Positions 24,692 through 32,881 of a DNA stretch of 64,000 nt are shown here, piece after piece (the first letter of the stretch is position 1; each line of letters starts with the position of its first letter). The stretch covers positions 305,520 through 369,519 of the forward strand of contig NZ_VEFS01000001.1 of assembly GCF_007679045.1 (NCBI RefSeq), given 5' to 3'. Position numbers and translations under genes: made by a program. The notes under the pieces were generated by a model. That model made no database searches, was not told the origin of the DNA, and saw only the letters and a program-made list of their open reading frames with translations. Source of the DNA: Microbacterium sp. BH-3-3-3 (GTDB lineage: Bacteria; Actinomycetota; Actinomycetes; Actinomycetales; Microbacteriaceae).

Positions 24692-26203
24692 ATGGCTGAC
24701 TACGTCCTCGCCATCGACCAGGGCACGACCTCGACGCGCGCGATGATCTTCGACAAGTCCGGGAGCGTCGTCTCCGTCGGGCAGAAGGAGCACGAGCAGA
24801 TCTTCCCGCGCGCGGGATGGGTCGAGCACGACCCCGCCGAGATCTGGCGCAACACCCAGGAGGTGATCGGCCTGGCCCTCAGCCGCGCCGACATCACCCG
24901 TCACGACATCGCCGCCGTCGGCATCACCAACCAGCGCGAGACCGCGGTGGTCTGGGACAAGAACACCGGTAAGCCCGCGTACAACGCCATCGTCTGGCAG
25001 GACACGCGCACGCAGTCGATCGTCGACCGTCTCGCCGATGGCGACCCCGAGCGTTACAAGAGCATCGTCGGCCTGCCGCTGGCGACCTACTTCTCGGGCA
25101 CCAAGATCGTGTGGATCCTCGAAAACGTCGAGGGAGCCCGCGAGAAGGCCGAGGCCGGCGACCTCATCTTCGGCACCACCGACTCCTGGGTGCTGTGGAA
25201 CCTCACCGGCGGCATCGACGGTGGCGTGCACGCCACCGACGTCACCAACGCCAGCCGCACGCTGTTCATGGACCTCGAGACCCTCGAGTGGCGCGACGAC
25301 ATCCTCGCCGACTTCGGTGTTCCGCGCTCGATGATGCCCGAGATCCGCTCCTCCTCCGAGGTGTACGGCACGGTCGAGTCGTCGTCGCTGCTGCGCGAGA
25401 CGCCGATCGCCGGCATCCTGGGCGACCAGCAGGCCGCGACCTTCGGCCAGGCCGCCTTCGATCCGGGCGAGAGCAAGAACACCTACGGCACGGGCAACTT
25501 CCTCATCTTCCAGACGGGCGAAGAGATCGTCCACTCGAAGAACGGTCTGCTCACCACCCTCGGCTACAAGCTCGGCGACCAGCCCGCCCGGTACGCGCTC
25601 GAGGGCTCGATCGCGGTGACCGGTTCGCTGATCCAGTGGCTGCGCGACCAGCTCGGCATCATCTCCTCGGCCCCCGAGGTCGAGGCGCTGGCCAGCTCGG
25701 TCGACGACAACGGCGGCGTGTACTTCGTGCCGGCGTTCTCGGGCCTGTTCGCCCCGTACTGGCGTCCCGACGCCCGCGGCGCGATCGTCGGCATGACCCG
25801 CTACGTCAACAAGGGCCACATCGCGCGCGCTGCGCTCGAAGCGACGGCCTTCCAGACGCGCGAGGTGCTCGACGCCGTCAACGCCGACTCCGGTGTCGAC
25901 CTGGCCGAGCTCAAGGTCGACGGCGGCATGACCGCCAACGACGCGCTGATGCAGTTCCAGGCCGACATCCTGGGCGTGCCGGTCGTGCGTCCGGTCGTCG
26001 CCGAGACCACCGCCCTGGGCGCCGCGTACGCCGCGGGCCTCGCGGTCGGCTTCTGGGACAACCTCGACGACCTGCGTGCCAACTGGCAGGAAGACAAGCG
26101 CTGGGAGCCGAACATGGACGGCGTCGAGCGCGACCGCGAGCTGCGCCTGTGGAAGAAGGCCGTCACCAAGTCGATGGACTGGGTCGACGACGACGTGCAG
26201 TAA
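24692..26203 (+). CDS. glpK: glycerol kinase
   Basis: GlpK phosphorylates glycerol with ATP to glycerol 3-phosphate, which GlpD then oxidises. The 503-residue protein is of FGGY type. The first phosphate loop is [18 protein letters not shown] at the N-terminus, then [29 protein letters not shown], and the second ATPase signature [20 protein letters not shown] near residue 410. The ATG at 24692 follows an AAAGGAG ribosome site. It ends the glpD-glpF-glpK set and is followed by a clear terminator and then three copies of the palindromic repeat. Confidence 0.97.
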   Translation: MADYVLAIDQGTTSTRAMIFDKSGSVVSVGQKEHEQIFPRAGWVEHDPAEIWRNTQEVIGLALSRADITRHDIAAVGITNQRETAVVWDKNTGKPAYNAIVWQDTRTQSIVDRLADGDPERYKSIVGLPLATYFSGTKIVWILENVEGAREKAEAGDLIFGTTDSWVLWNLTGGIDGGVHATDVTNASRTLFMDLETLEWRDDILADFGVPRSMMPEIRSSSEVYGTVESSSLLRETPIAGILGDQQAATFGQAAFDPGESKNTYGTGNFLIFQTGEEIVHSKNGLLTTLGYKLGDQPARYALEGSIAVTGSLIQWLRDQLGIISSAPEVEALASSVDDNGGVYFVPAFSGLFAPYWRPDARGAIVGMTRYVNKGHIARAALEATAFQTREVLDAVNADSGVDLAELKVDGGMTANDALMQFQADILGVPVVRPVVAETTALGAAYAAGLAVGFWDNLDDLRANWQEDKRWEPNMDGVERDRELRLWKKAVTKSMDWVDDDVQ

Positions 26204-26220
26204 GCACCACCGAACGATAC

Positions 26221-26253
26221 GGAACCCCGTCGGCATCGCGCCGGCGGGGTTCC
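26221..26253 (+). terminator. rho-independent terminator after glpK
   Basis: A 14-bp stem with one G-U type mismatch (26221-26234 with 26240-26253, GGAACCCCGTCGGC) and a 5-base loop begins 17 bases after the glpK stop and is followed by GTCGTTCTT. Confidence 0.8.
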
Positions 26254-26267
26254 GTCGTTCTTCGTGG

Positions 26268-26332
26268 GGGGCTGAGCCCGTCGAAGAGGGTCCCTGAGCC
26301 TGTCGAAGGGGGTCCCTGAGCCTGTCGAAGGG
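26268..26332. repeat. three head-to-tail copies of the palindromic repeat core
   Basis: One partial copy (CTGAGCCCGTCGAAG from 26272) is followed by two exact 22-bp copies back to back (26289-26310 and 26311-26332, GGTCCCTGAGCCTGTCGAAG plus GG). The same 22-mer occurs once more, inside the end of atpF (38856-38877). The copies lie in the gap between converging glpK and the next minus-strand gene. Confidence 0.9.
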
Positions 26333-26347
26333 CCGGATGCCGCGCCC

Positions 26348-26827
26348 TCAGCGCTGCGGCTTGGGGAACGCCGCACGCACGGGATCCGACTGCAGGTAGT
26401 CCGAGACGCCGATGAGCAGGATCGCGAAGAGGATCTGCTCGGTCACGACCCAGAAGGGATACAGCCCCGGGATCGCGGCGAGCACGAGGGCGACGATCGG
26501 GAAGATGCGACTGAACAGCTGCAGGCGCCGGAACGCCCAGTACCACCCGGCATGAGCGCGCCAGAGGAAGTAGAACAGCGTCGTCGTGATCGCCAGCACC
26601 ACCAGGCACCGCATCCACACCGCGAAGCCGACGTCGTCGCCGTTCAGCGTCATCACCAGCGCGATGACGACGGTCGCGACGCCGAGCACGAATCCCGCGG
26701 CCAGCAGCAGCGTGATGGCTCGGAACGCACGGCGCACCTTCGGGTCGTCCGAGACGTCGACGCGGTGGTCGGCCTGCCGCCCGCCGGCCAGGCGGTCGAG
26801 TCGGCGCAGGGTCGGTTCGAGCTGCAT
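26348..26827 (-). CDS. four-helix membrane protein of unknown function
   Basis: I do not recognise a named family. The 159-residue protein has a hydrophilic N-terminus (MQLEPTLRRLDRLAGGRQAD) and four predicted membrane helices (ITLLLAAGFVLGVATVVIAL, then MRCLVVLAITTTLFYFLW, FSRIFPIVALVLAAIPGLYP and EQILFAILLIGVSDYL). A Trp/Tyr/Arg-rich loop (RAHAGWYWAFRRLQL) lies between helices 2 and 3. The ATG at 26827 lies exactly 6 bases behind a TAGAGT box, so the gene is probably leaderless and real. It stands apart from the OsmC gene 15 bases upstream, which shares its strand and could be co-transcribed. Confidence 0.75.
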   Translation of the reverse strand: MQLEPTLRRLDRLAGGRQADHRVDVSDDPKVRRAFRAITLLLAAGFVLGVATVVIALVMTLNGDDVGFAVWMRCLVVLAITTTLFYFLWRAHAGWYWAFRRLQLFSRIFPIVALVLAAIPGLYPFWVVTEQILFAILLIGVSDYLQSDPVRAAFPKPQR

Positions 26828-26833
26828 CCGCTC

Positions 26834-26839
26834 ACTCTA
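26834..26839 (-). promoter_or_regulatory. -10 box of the membrane-protein gene (leaderless type)
   Basis: The minus strand reads TAGAGT, 6 bases, then ATG at 26827. The box lies within the last bases around the OsmC stop, giving this gene its own promoter. Confidence 0.5.
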
Positions 26840-26842
26840 CGA

Positions 26843-27313
26843 TCAGCCGACGGTGACCTCGGGCTCGTGGTGCACCGGGAAGTTGACGGAGTTGGCGATG
26901 AAGCACCACTCCCGCGCCTGCTTGTGTGCGGCGAGAGCCGCCTCGACCATCGACTCGTCGGCGACGCGCACGCGCGGGCGCAGCGTCACCTCGGTGAAGG
27001 CTCCCCCGCTGTTGCCGTCCTCCTGCAGGGTCCCCGAGGCGTCGTCCTCGTACCCGGTCACGACGACCCCCGTGGTCACGCACGCGTGCAGGTACGACAG
27101 CAGGTGGCATTCGCTGAGGGCGCCCAGCAGCAGCTCCTCGGGGTTCCACTTGGCGGGGTCGCCGCGGAAGGGTTTGTCGGCGGATGCCGCGATGGCGGGC
27201 TTGCCGTCGACCTCGAGGGTCACGGCGCGGTCGTACTCGCGGTACCCGCTCGTGCCGGTGCCCCGGTCGCCGGTCCAGGTCGAGCGCAGGCGGTAGTGGT
27301 GCTCTCCGTTCAT
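26843..27313 (-). CDS. OsmC family peroxidase-like protein
   Basis: OsmC/Ohr proteins reduce organic or inorganic peroxides with two reactive cysteines. In this 156-residue protein the first Cys lies in LLGALSECHLLSYLHAC and the second in AREWCFIANSVNFPVHHEP, at the family's spacing. The Arg/Glu helpers are probably in KPFRGDPAKWNPEELLLGAL. The YjfI/YhfA-like start is GEHHYRLRSTWTGDRGTGT. The start is the ATG at 27313; a CAGACT sequence 6 bases upstream could be a weak leaderless -10 box. It diverges from the asparaginase-like gene. Confidence 0.9.
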   Translation of the reverse strand: MNGEHHYRLRSTWTGDRGTGTSGYREYDRAVTLEVDGKPAIAASADKPFRGDPAKWNPEELLLGALSECHLLSYLHACVTTGVVVTGYEDDASGTLQEDGNSGGAFTEVTLRPRVRVADESMVEAALAAHKQAREWCFIANSVNFPVHHEPEVTVG

Positions 27314-27436
27314 GCCTCCAGTCTGCCCCTCTCCGTCGCGTGCGTCGCCGGAATCCGTCCCTTCGAGAGGACCGGAGGCGACGGATCCCTGCGACTCGCA
27401 CCGGCGTCCACCCGGGGGCGGAGCGACCCTGCGCGA

Positions 27437-27442
27437 TACGAT
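27437..27442 (+). promoter_or_regulatory. -10 box of the asparaginase-like gene (leaderless type)
   Basis: TACGAT, 6 bases, then ATG at 27449. This supports that start over other nearby start-like codons. Confidence 0.55.
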
Positions 27443-27448
27443 GAAGGG

Positions 27449-28432
27449 ATGCCCGCCACGCCCCCCGCCTCCGTCGAACTCGCCGTCGTCGATCGCAACG
27501 GATTCGTCGAATCACGCCACTTCGGCGTCGCCGTCGTGCTCGCTCCCGACGGCACCGAGAAGATCACCCTCGGCGATGCGTCGGCGCCGTTCCTCCCGCG
27601 ATCGAGCATGAAGCCCCTGCAGGCGCTGGCGTGCCTGTCGGCCGGAGCCGATCTCGCCGACGAGCGGCTCGCGATCTCGATGGCGAGCCACTGCGGCACC
27701 GACCGCCACGCCGAGCTCGCCCGCGACATCCTGCAGTCGGCCGGTCTCACCGAAGACGACCTCGGCTGCCCCGCGGCGTGGCCCACCGACACCGCCTCGC
27801 GCGACGAGCTCGTGCGCGATCACGGCGCCCCCTCCCCCCTGCGCATGAACTGCTCGGGTAAGCACGCCGCGATGCTGCTCACGTGCGTCGCCAACGGCTG
27901 GTCGACGACCGACTACCTCGACCCGCAGCACCCGCTGCAGGTGCACATCCGCGAGGTGCTCGAGCGTCTCGTGGGCGAGCGCATGACGACCACCGCGATC
28001 GACGGCTGCGGCGCCCCCGTCTACGCGATGAGCATGGTCGGCCTCGCCCGGGCGATCCAGCGCATCGCGACCTCGTCGGAGCGCTCGCCCTTCGCCCTGC
28101 ACCGCAGCGCCGGCGCTCTCGTGCGCGCGGTCAAGGAGCACCCGTGGACCATCGACGGTCCGGGCCGCCCCGACACGATCGTCATCGAGCGCCTCGGGGT
28201 GTTCTCGAAGATGGGCGCCGAAGGCGTGCAGGTCATGACCGCGCCCGACGGCACGACCGTCGCGTTGAAGATGTTCGACGGCTCCAACCGCGCCGCGCAC
28301 GCCGTGGCGCTCCGCCTCCTCGAGCGCGCCGGTTCTCTCACCCCCGAGGCGGTCTCCGACACCCTCGCGCTGCTGCCCCTGACGGTGTCGGGCGGCGGAG
28401 GCGTGGTCGGCTCGATCCGCGCCGTCGTCTGA
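27449..28432 (+). CDS. L-asparaginase II family protein (AnsA/thermolabile type)
   Basis: The 327-residue protein belongs to the asparaginase II family found in Rhizobium (AnsA type), which is unrelated to the E. coli enzymes. Landmarks are PRSSMKPLQALACLSAG, ISMASHCGTDRHAELARDIL, SPLRMNCSGKHAAMLLTCVA and AIDGCGAPVYAMSMVGLARA. The conserved Ser-x-x-Lys and Cys residues of this family are present in RSSMK and in NCSGKHA. It should hydrolyse L-asparagine to aspartate and ammonia in the cytoplasm. It converges on an amino-acid permease gene, which might import its substrate, although that link is only positional. Confidence 0.9.
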   Translation: MPATPPASVELAVVDRNGFVESRHFGVAVVLAPDGTEKITLGDASAPFLPRSSMKPLQALACLSAGADLADERLAISMASHCGTDRHAELARDILQSAGLTEDDLGCPAAWPTDTASRDELVRDHGAPSPLRMNCSGKHAAMLLTCVANGWSTTDYLDPQHPLQVHIREVLERLVGERMTTTAIDGCGAPVYAMSMVGLARAIQRIATSSERSPFALHRSAGALVRAVKEHPWTIDGPGRPDTIVIERLGVFSKMGAEGVQVMTAPDGTTVALKMFDGSNRAAHAVALRLLERAGSLTPEAVSDTLALLPLTVSGGGGVVGSIRAVV

Positions 28433-28486
28433 GCCCTGCCGCACCGCGCTTCGCGGCACGACCGCGAACACACGCACGGCCACCGC

Positions 28487-28523
28487 ACGGCATCCGCCCG
28501 CCCTTTTCGAGAGCGGATGCCGT
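28487..28523. terminator. bidirectional hairpin between asparaginase and permease genes
   Basis: A perfect 11-bp stem ACGGCATCCGC/GCGGATGCCGT (28487-28497 with 28513-28523) with a 15-base loop containing CCCTTTTCG sits between two converging stop codons. The stem is made of the GGCATCCG/CGGATGCC motif that is also abundant in genes here. Confidence 0.65.
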
Positions 28524-28529
28524 CACGCC

Positions 28530-30062
28530 TCAGATTCCGCCGTCGACCGACCGCGGGTAGGCGATCGGCTCGTCGGGCACGAGCACCTCGGTCTCGCGAT
28601 TGAGGCTCTCGCCGCGGAAGAAGGGCTTCGACCCGGGGAACGCGAACCACACGAGCATGAGCACCACGCCGATCGCGAGGGCGCCGATGCCCACGACGAA
28701 CGTGCCGCCGATTCCGAGCAGCACGGTGTTGCCGTACTCGGGGTCGTACATGTCGATCGCCGACTGGATGAACGCGTAGGTCAGCATGAGCGCACCCAGC
28801 AGCGGCAGGATGCCGCGGTAGAACAGGCTCTTCGCCGACGAGAACAGCTCGCGGCGGTAGTACCAGACGCACGCGTACCCGGTCATGGCGTAGTAGAACG
28901 CGATCGCGAGCCCGAGCGACAGGATCGAGTCCTGCAGGATGTTGTCACTGATGAGCGTCATGCCGATGTAGTACAGGCTCGCCACGATGCCCATGACGAG
29001 CGTCGAGAACGACGGCGTCTTGTACTGCGGGTGCACCGTCTTGAACCGCTCGGGCAGCGCCTTGTACGCCGCCATCGCGAGGGTGCCGCGCGCGGTGGGG
29101 AGGATCGTGGTCTGCGTCGACGAGACGGCCGAGATGAGCACGGCGACGATCAGCAGCCACCCGAACGGGCCGAAGAGGCCGTCCTTGAGGGCGAGAAAGA
29201 CGTCGTCGGCGTTATCGGGGTTGGCCAGGCCCGCCCCGTCCTCGCCGACCCCGGCGTACATCATCGCGGCGACGGTGACGGTGACGTAGGTGCCGAGCAG
29301 GATCACCGTCGTCAGGAGGGCCGCCCGACCGGGGATGCGCTTGGGGTCTTTGGTCTCTTCGTTCAGCGCCAGGCACGTGTCCCAGCCCCAGTAGATGAAC
29401 AGCGCGAGCAGCACGGCCTCGGTGAAGCCGCTCCAATCGGTGAACCCGAGCGGGTTGAACCAGGCCAGGTCGAAGGGGGTGGGGTTCGGAGCCGTGCCGT
29501 CGAAGAACTTCCACAGCGCCAGCACCACGAACAGGGCGAGCACGAGGTACTGCACCGCGAGCAGCACGTTCTGCAGCTTTTCGCCGATCTCGACGCCGCG
29601 GTAGCTGACGTAGGTCATCGCCGCGATGAAGGCGACTCCGGTGGCGGTCACCAGCGGCACGTTCTCGGCGAGCGAGCCGTCGCCGATCAGCGACCAGAGG
29701 TAGATGCCGGCGATCTGCGAGAGGTTGGCGAGCACGACCATGCCGGCCACGGCGACACCCCAGCCGCCCATCCAGCCGACCCACGGACCGAACGCCTTGG
29801 TCCCCCACGTGAACGTGGTGCCGCAGTCGGGGATCTCGTTGTTCAGCTCGCGATAGGCGAAGGCGATGAACAACATCGGCACGAAGGCGACGACGAAGGC
29901 GATCGGCGCTTGAGCGCCCACGGCCAGCACGACGAATCCGAGGGTGGCGACGAGCGAATACACGGGGGCGGTGGATGCCAGACCGATCACGGTCGAGCCC
30001 CATAGGCCCAGGGTGCCGGTGGCCAGGCCCTTGCCGGCCGTCCGTTCGGGTGCGGAGGTCAT
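28530..30062 (-). CDS. APC-family amino-acid permease
   Basis: The 510-residue inner-membrane transporter has about 12-14 helices. It shows the APC superfamily start (GTLGLWGSTVIGLASTAPVY) and FAYRELNNEIPDCGTTFTWG with the family's Gly-rich kink before FGPWVGWMGGWGVAVAG. ALFIYWGWDTCLALNEETKD marks the region between helices 6 and 7. This layout is common in actinobacterial amino-acid or polyamine uptake permeases; the exact substrate is unknown. The ATG at 30062 is preceded by TACGTT exactly 6 bases upstream (leaderless). A longer start 12 codons upstream is less likely. The gene converges on the asparaginase gene. Confidence 0.9.
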   Translation of the reverse strand: MTSAPERTAGKGLATGTLGLWGSTVIGLASTAPVYSLVATLGFVVLAVGAQAPIAFVVAFVPMLFIAFAYRELNNEIPDCGTTFTWGTKAFGPWVGWMGGWGVAVAGMVVLANLSQIAGIYLWSLIGDGSLAENVPLVTATGVAFIAAMTYVSYRGVEIGEKLQNVLLAVQYLVLALFVVLALWKFFDGTAPNPTPFDLAWFNPLGFTDWSGFTEAVLLALFIYWGWDTCLALNEETKDPKRIPGRAALLTTVILLGTYVTVTVAAMMYAGVGEDGAGLANPDNADDVFLALKDGLFGPFGWLLIVAVLISAVSSTQTTILPTARGTLAMAAYKALPERFKTVHPQYKTPSFSTLVMGIVASLYYIGMTLISDNILQDSILSLGLAIAFYYAMTGYACVWYYRRELFSSAKSLFYRGILPLLGALMLTYAFIQSAIDMYDPEYGNTVLLGIGGTFVVGIGALAIGVVLMLVWFAFPGSKPFFRGESLNRETEVLVPDEPIAYPRSVDGGI

Positions 30063-30068
30063 ATGCCG

Positions 30069-30074
30069 AACGTA
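30069..30074 (-). promoter_or_regulatory. -10 box of the permease gene (leaderless type)
   Basis: The minus strand reads TACGTT, 6 bases, then ATG at 30062. Confidence 0.5.
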
Positions 30075-30108
30075 GAATCCGCGGCCAGCCGCGGTCAAGA
30101 GCGGATTC

Positions 30109-30882
30109 TCAGGAAGAGCGGCGCGCGACGTCGAGCACGACGATGGTGATGTTGTCGCGGCCGCCGTTCTCGAGCGCGGCGGCCATCATCGCTTCGACGG
30201 CCGCGGCGGGGTCGGCGTTGTTGTCGAGGAAGTGGCGGATGCCGAAGTCGGTGAGCTCTTTCGTCAGCCCGTCGGAGCAGATGACGAAGCGGTCGCCGTC
30301 GAGCACGTCGAGGCGGAGGTAGTCGGGCTTGACGCTGTCGCTCGGGCCCACCGCGCGCGTGATGACGTTGCCGTACGGGTGGTTCTCGGCCTCTTCGGGG
30401 CTCAGACGCCCGGCGGCGATCAGCTCCTGCACGACCGAGTGATCCGTCGTGACCTGCACGATCTCGCCGTCGCGGAGCAGGTACACCCGGGAGTCGCCGA
30501 TGTTCAGCGTGACCCAGTGCGGCTCGTCGGTGTGCGTCTCGAGATAGAGACCGGTGAGGGTCGTGCCGGTGCCCTCGTCGGTGGTCTCGGGGTGGGCGAT
30601 GATGTCTTTGACGGCGCGCGAGAGGGCCTTCTCGATGTTCTTCGTCGAGACGGTCTGATTGTCGACGACGGCGCGGAGGCGGTCGACCGTGCTGGCGCTG
30701 GCGATCTCGCCGCCGAGATGCCCGCCCATGCCGTCGGCGACGACGAACAGGGGGTACTCCGCGAGGACCGCGTCCTGATTGACTTCGCGGCGACGGCCGG
30801 TGTCGGTGCTGGCCGCCCACGACAGATCGAGCGTCGCGTCGTCGAGAGCGACGGTACGCGTGTGGGTGGTCACCTCGGGCAC
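30109..30882 (-). CDS. PP2C-type serine/threonine protein phosphatase
   Basis: The 257-residue cytoplasmic phosphatase has all the PP2C metal-binding motifs: REVNQDAVLAEYPLFVVADG (first Asp pair, residues about 33-52) with MGGHLGGEIAS following, LNIGDSRVYLLRDGEIVQ, FVICSDGLTKELTD and NGGRDNITIVVLDV. It removes phosphate from Ser/Thr, usually opposing a PknB-type kinase, but no kinase gene is adjacent. I chose the GTG at 30882 because a GGAGGA ribosome site lies 6 bases upstream and the N-terminus before it is arginine-rich and unlike the family. Confidence 0.94.
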   Translation of the reverse strand: MPEVTTHTRTVALDDATLDLSWAASTDTGRRREVNQDAVLAEYPLFVVADGMGGHLGGEIASASTVDRLRAVVDNQTVSTKNIEKALSRAVKDIIAHPETTDEGTGTTLTGLYLETHTDEPHWVTLNIGDSRVYLLRDGEIVQVTTDHSVVQELIAAGRLSPEEAENHPYGNVITRAVGPSDSVKPDYLRLDVLDGDRFVICSDGLTKELTDFGIRHFLDNNADPAAAVEAMMAAALENGGRDNITIVVLDVARRSS

Positions 30883-31013
30883 GAACGATCCTCCGGTTGG
30901 CCGACAGCTTCGCCGGCGGAAACGCACGGCCCTGTCATCTTAGTCGACGAGGGCACGCGAACCGCGGATACGCGGGCGCGTTGCATGACGGATGCGGCAT
31001 CCACCGTCGAGGT

Positions 31014-31994
31014 TTACCCGGCTGCGGGGTCGGCGGGCAGGGGCAGGATCCCGTCGAGCTCGGCGATGTCGGCCGCGCTCGGGGTCCACGCGGTCGCTGC
31101 GGCGACGTTCGCGCGGACCTGCTCGGGGCTCGTCGCGCCCGCGATGACGCTCGAGACGACCGGGTGCGCGAGGAACCATCCGAACGTGGCCTCGAGCATG
31201 CTGATCTCGCGCGCGTCGCAGAACGCCTGGTATCGCTCGAGCGCGTCCCACGGGGCGTCGCGCCACAGGTGCGGGCGCTGACGCATGATGCGACTGCCCT
31301 CGGGTCCGCCCTCGCGCGTGAACTTTCCGGTCAGCAGACCGTTGTGCAGGGGGAAGAAGGGGAAGAACCCGAGCCCCCATCGCTCGGCGGCCGGGAGCAC
31401 CTCGCGCTCCGCCGCGCGCGCCAGCAGGCTGTACTGGTTCTGCGCCGAGACGAAGCGCACTCCGGATGCCGCGTACTCGGCCTCGGCGATCTGCCATCCC
31501 GCGAAGTTCGAGTGACCGACGTAGCGCACCTTCCCCTCGCGGACGAGATCCGCCAGGGCGTCGAGCGTCTCGTCGACGGGCGTGGAGGGATCGGGCGTGT
31601 GCAGCTGGTACAGGTCGATCCAGTCTGTGCGCAGCCGCCGCAGGGAGTCCTCCACCGCCCGGCGGACGTGCGTGCGCGAGCCCTTCGCGCCGCCGCGGAC
31701 GGGCGGGGCGAAGTCCGCGTGGCCGAACTTCGTCGCGAGGACGACCTCGTCACGGCGCCCCTCGAGCGCCTCCCCCATCAACGTCTCCGACAACCCGAAC
31801 TCGCGGCCGTACATGTCGGCCGTGTCGAGGAAGGTGACTCCCGCCTCGATCGCCGCGTCGAGCACCGCGCGCGTTCCGTCGAGCGTTTCGGTGGCGGTTC
31901 CCGCTCGCCCGAAATTGTTGCACCCGAGTCCGATCGCCGACACGCGGAGTCCGGAGCGGCCGACGGGACGGAGAGGCAGGTCTGCGGGGGTCAT
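31014..31994 (-). CDS. aldo/keto reductase (AKR/YccK-like, NADP-dependent)
   Basis: The 326-residue enzyme is of the longer AKR class related to Kv-beta and YghZ-type reductases. Catalytic residues are visible: Asp and Tyr in FLDTADMYGREFGLSE, Lys in VVLATKFGHADFAP and His in DLYQLHTPDPSTP. The C-terminal NADP region reads PVVSSVIAGATSPEQVRANV. The start, MTPADLPLRPVG at 31994, lies 6 bases behind a TAGCGT box. The substrate is unknown. The family fold is shared with the gene at 794-1615, but the two are not close paralogs. Confidence 0.92.
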   Translation of the reverse strand: MTPADLPLRPVGRSGLRVSAIGLGCNNFGRAGTATETLDGTRAVLDAAIEAGVTFLDTADMYGREFGLSETLMGEALEGRRDEVVLATKFGHADFAPPVRGGAKGSRTHVRRAVEDSLRRLRTDWIDLYQLHTPDPSTPVDETLDALADLVREGKVRYVGHSNFAGWQIAEAEYAASGVRFVSAQNQYSLLARAAEREVLPAAERWGLGFFPFFPLHNGLLTGKFTREGGPEGSRIMRQRPHLWRDAPWDALERYQAFCDAREISMLEATFGWFLAHPVVSSVIAGATSPEQVRANVAAATAWTPSAADIAELDGILPLPADPAAG

Positions 31995-32000
31995 CCCTCC

Positions 32001-32006
32001 ACGCTA
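32001..32006 (-). promoter_or_regulatory. -10 box of the second aldo/keto reductase
   Basis: The minus strand reads TAGCGT, 6 bases, then ATG at 31994. The same hexamer serves the first aldo/keto reductase. Confidence 0.5.
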
Positions 32007-32019
32007 GCGGCGGGAACGG

Positions 32020-32053
32020 CGAAGGGCTCCCCGCGAGTGCGAGGAGCCCTTCG
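32020..32053 (-). terminator. hairpin terminator after the DUF5684-like gene
   Basis: A perfect 11-bp stem CGAAGGGCTCC/GGAGCCCTTCG (32020-32030 with 32043-32053) and a 12-base loop begin 16 bases after the stop of the minus-strand gene at 32070. Confidence 0.7.
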
Positions 32054-32069
32054 TGAACCAGTCCGTGTG

Positions 32070-32774
32070 TCAGACCACGGGTCCGGCCGGCGGCGGCGGG
32101 GGCGTGGTGCCCGTCGCCGGCGGCGGCGGAGTCGTGCCGGTGGCCGGCGGGTTGTACGACTGCGGGGCCGGGGGCGGGGGCGTGCTGCCGTAACCGGGAG
32201 CGCCGTAGCCGGAGCCGCCGACACCCGGGCCGCCGTTGCCGGAAACCTGCTGGGAGGGCTGCACGGGGATGCCGTTCCACACCGTCTTGTCGGCGAGGAA
32301 GGAGTTGGCCCACGGGGCGGGGCGAATGGCGGGGTTCCACGGGTTGTTGCCGAACGCGAGGATCGCGAGGAAGATCCACTGCCCCAGGGGGCCGAGGATG
32401 AACAGCAACAGGATCGGCCACTCCCGACCGAACTTCGCGTTGACGCGGTACGACACCATGATCAGCGCGACCACGATCGCGATGCCGGCCAGGAAGTTGA
32501 GGATCGGAACCGCGGTCGCCACGACCAGGGCCAGGATGACCCACGGCGAGAGGTCGCCCAGCTTGGCGAAGACCATGTAGTTGTAGATCGGGACCCAGGC
32601 GCGCCACTTGCCCTGGACGCCGGCCTTGTCGAAGATGCGCATCAGAAGGAATGCGCTGATGACGTACCCGGCGATGGAGAACAAGAAGATGAACAGGTAG
32701 ACGATGCCGACCAAAGCGGCTTCGGCTCCGCTCGTCGTCCCGTAGTCGCTGTAGGCGAGATAAGAAGTGTTCAC
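32070..32774 (-). CDS. multi-helix membrane protein with Pro-rich tail (DUF5684-like)
   Basis: The 234-residue protein has about four membrane helices in its first 150 residues (GIVYLFIFLFSIAGYVISAF, PWVILALVVATAVPILNFLA, IAIVVALIMVSYRVNAKFG and PILLLFILGPLGQWIFLAIL). The loop AGVQGKWRAWVPIYNYMVFA is the feature shared with DUF5684-type proteins. The C-terminal third is a low-complexity Gly/Pro/Thr tail with repeats of ATGTTPPPP. The GTG start at 32774 follows a GAGAGGAACC ribosome site. The function is unknown; the family name is offered with moderate confidence. Confidence 0.7.
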   Translation of the reverse strand: MNTSYLAYSDYGTTSGAEAALVGIVYLFIFLFSIAGYVISAFLLMRIFDKAGVQGKWRAWVPIYNYMVFAKLGDLSPWVILALVVATAVPILNFLAGIAIVVALIMVSYRVNAKFGREWPILLLFILGPLGQWIFLAILAFGNNPWNPAIRPAPWANSFLADKTVWNGIPVQPSQQVSGNGGPGVGGSGYGAPGYGSTPPPPAPQSYNPPATGTTPPPPATGTTPPPPPAGPVV

Positions 32775-32881
32775 GAGGTTCCTCTCGTACGGAGTCGTGC
32801 GCGTCGCGCGACACCGGCGGGGCTCTCCCGCGACTCACATGGTAGCGAAGCTGTGACTTTCCTGACAGGGGTCGGGCGATG

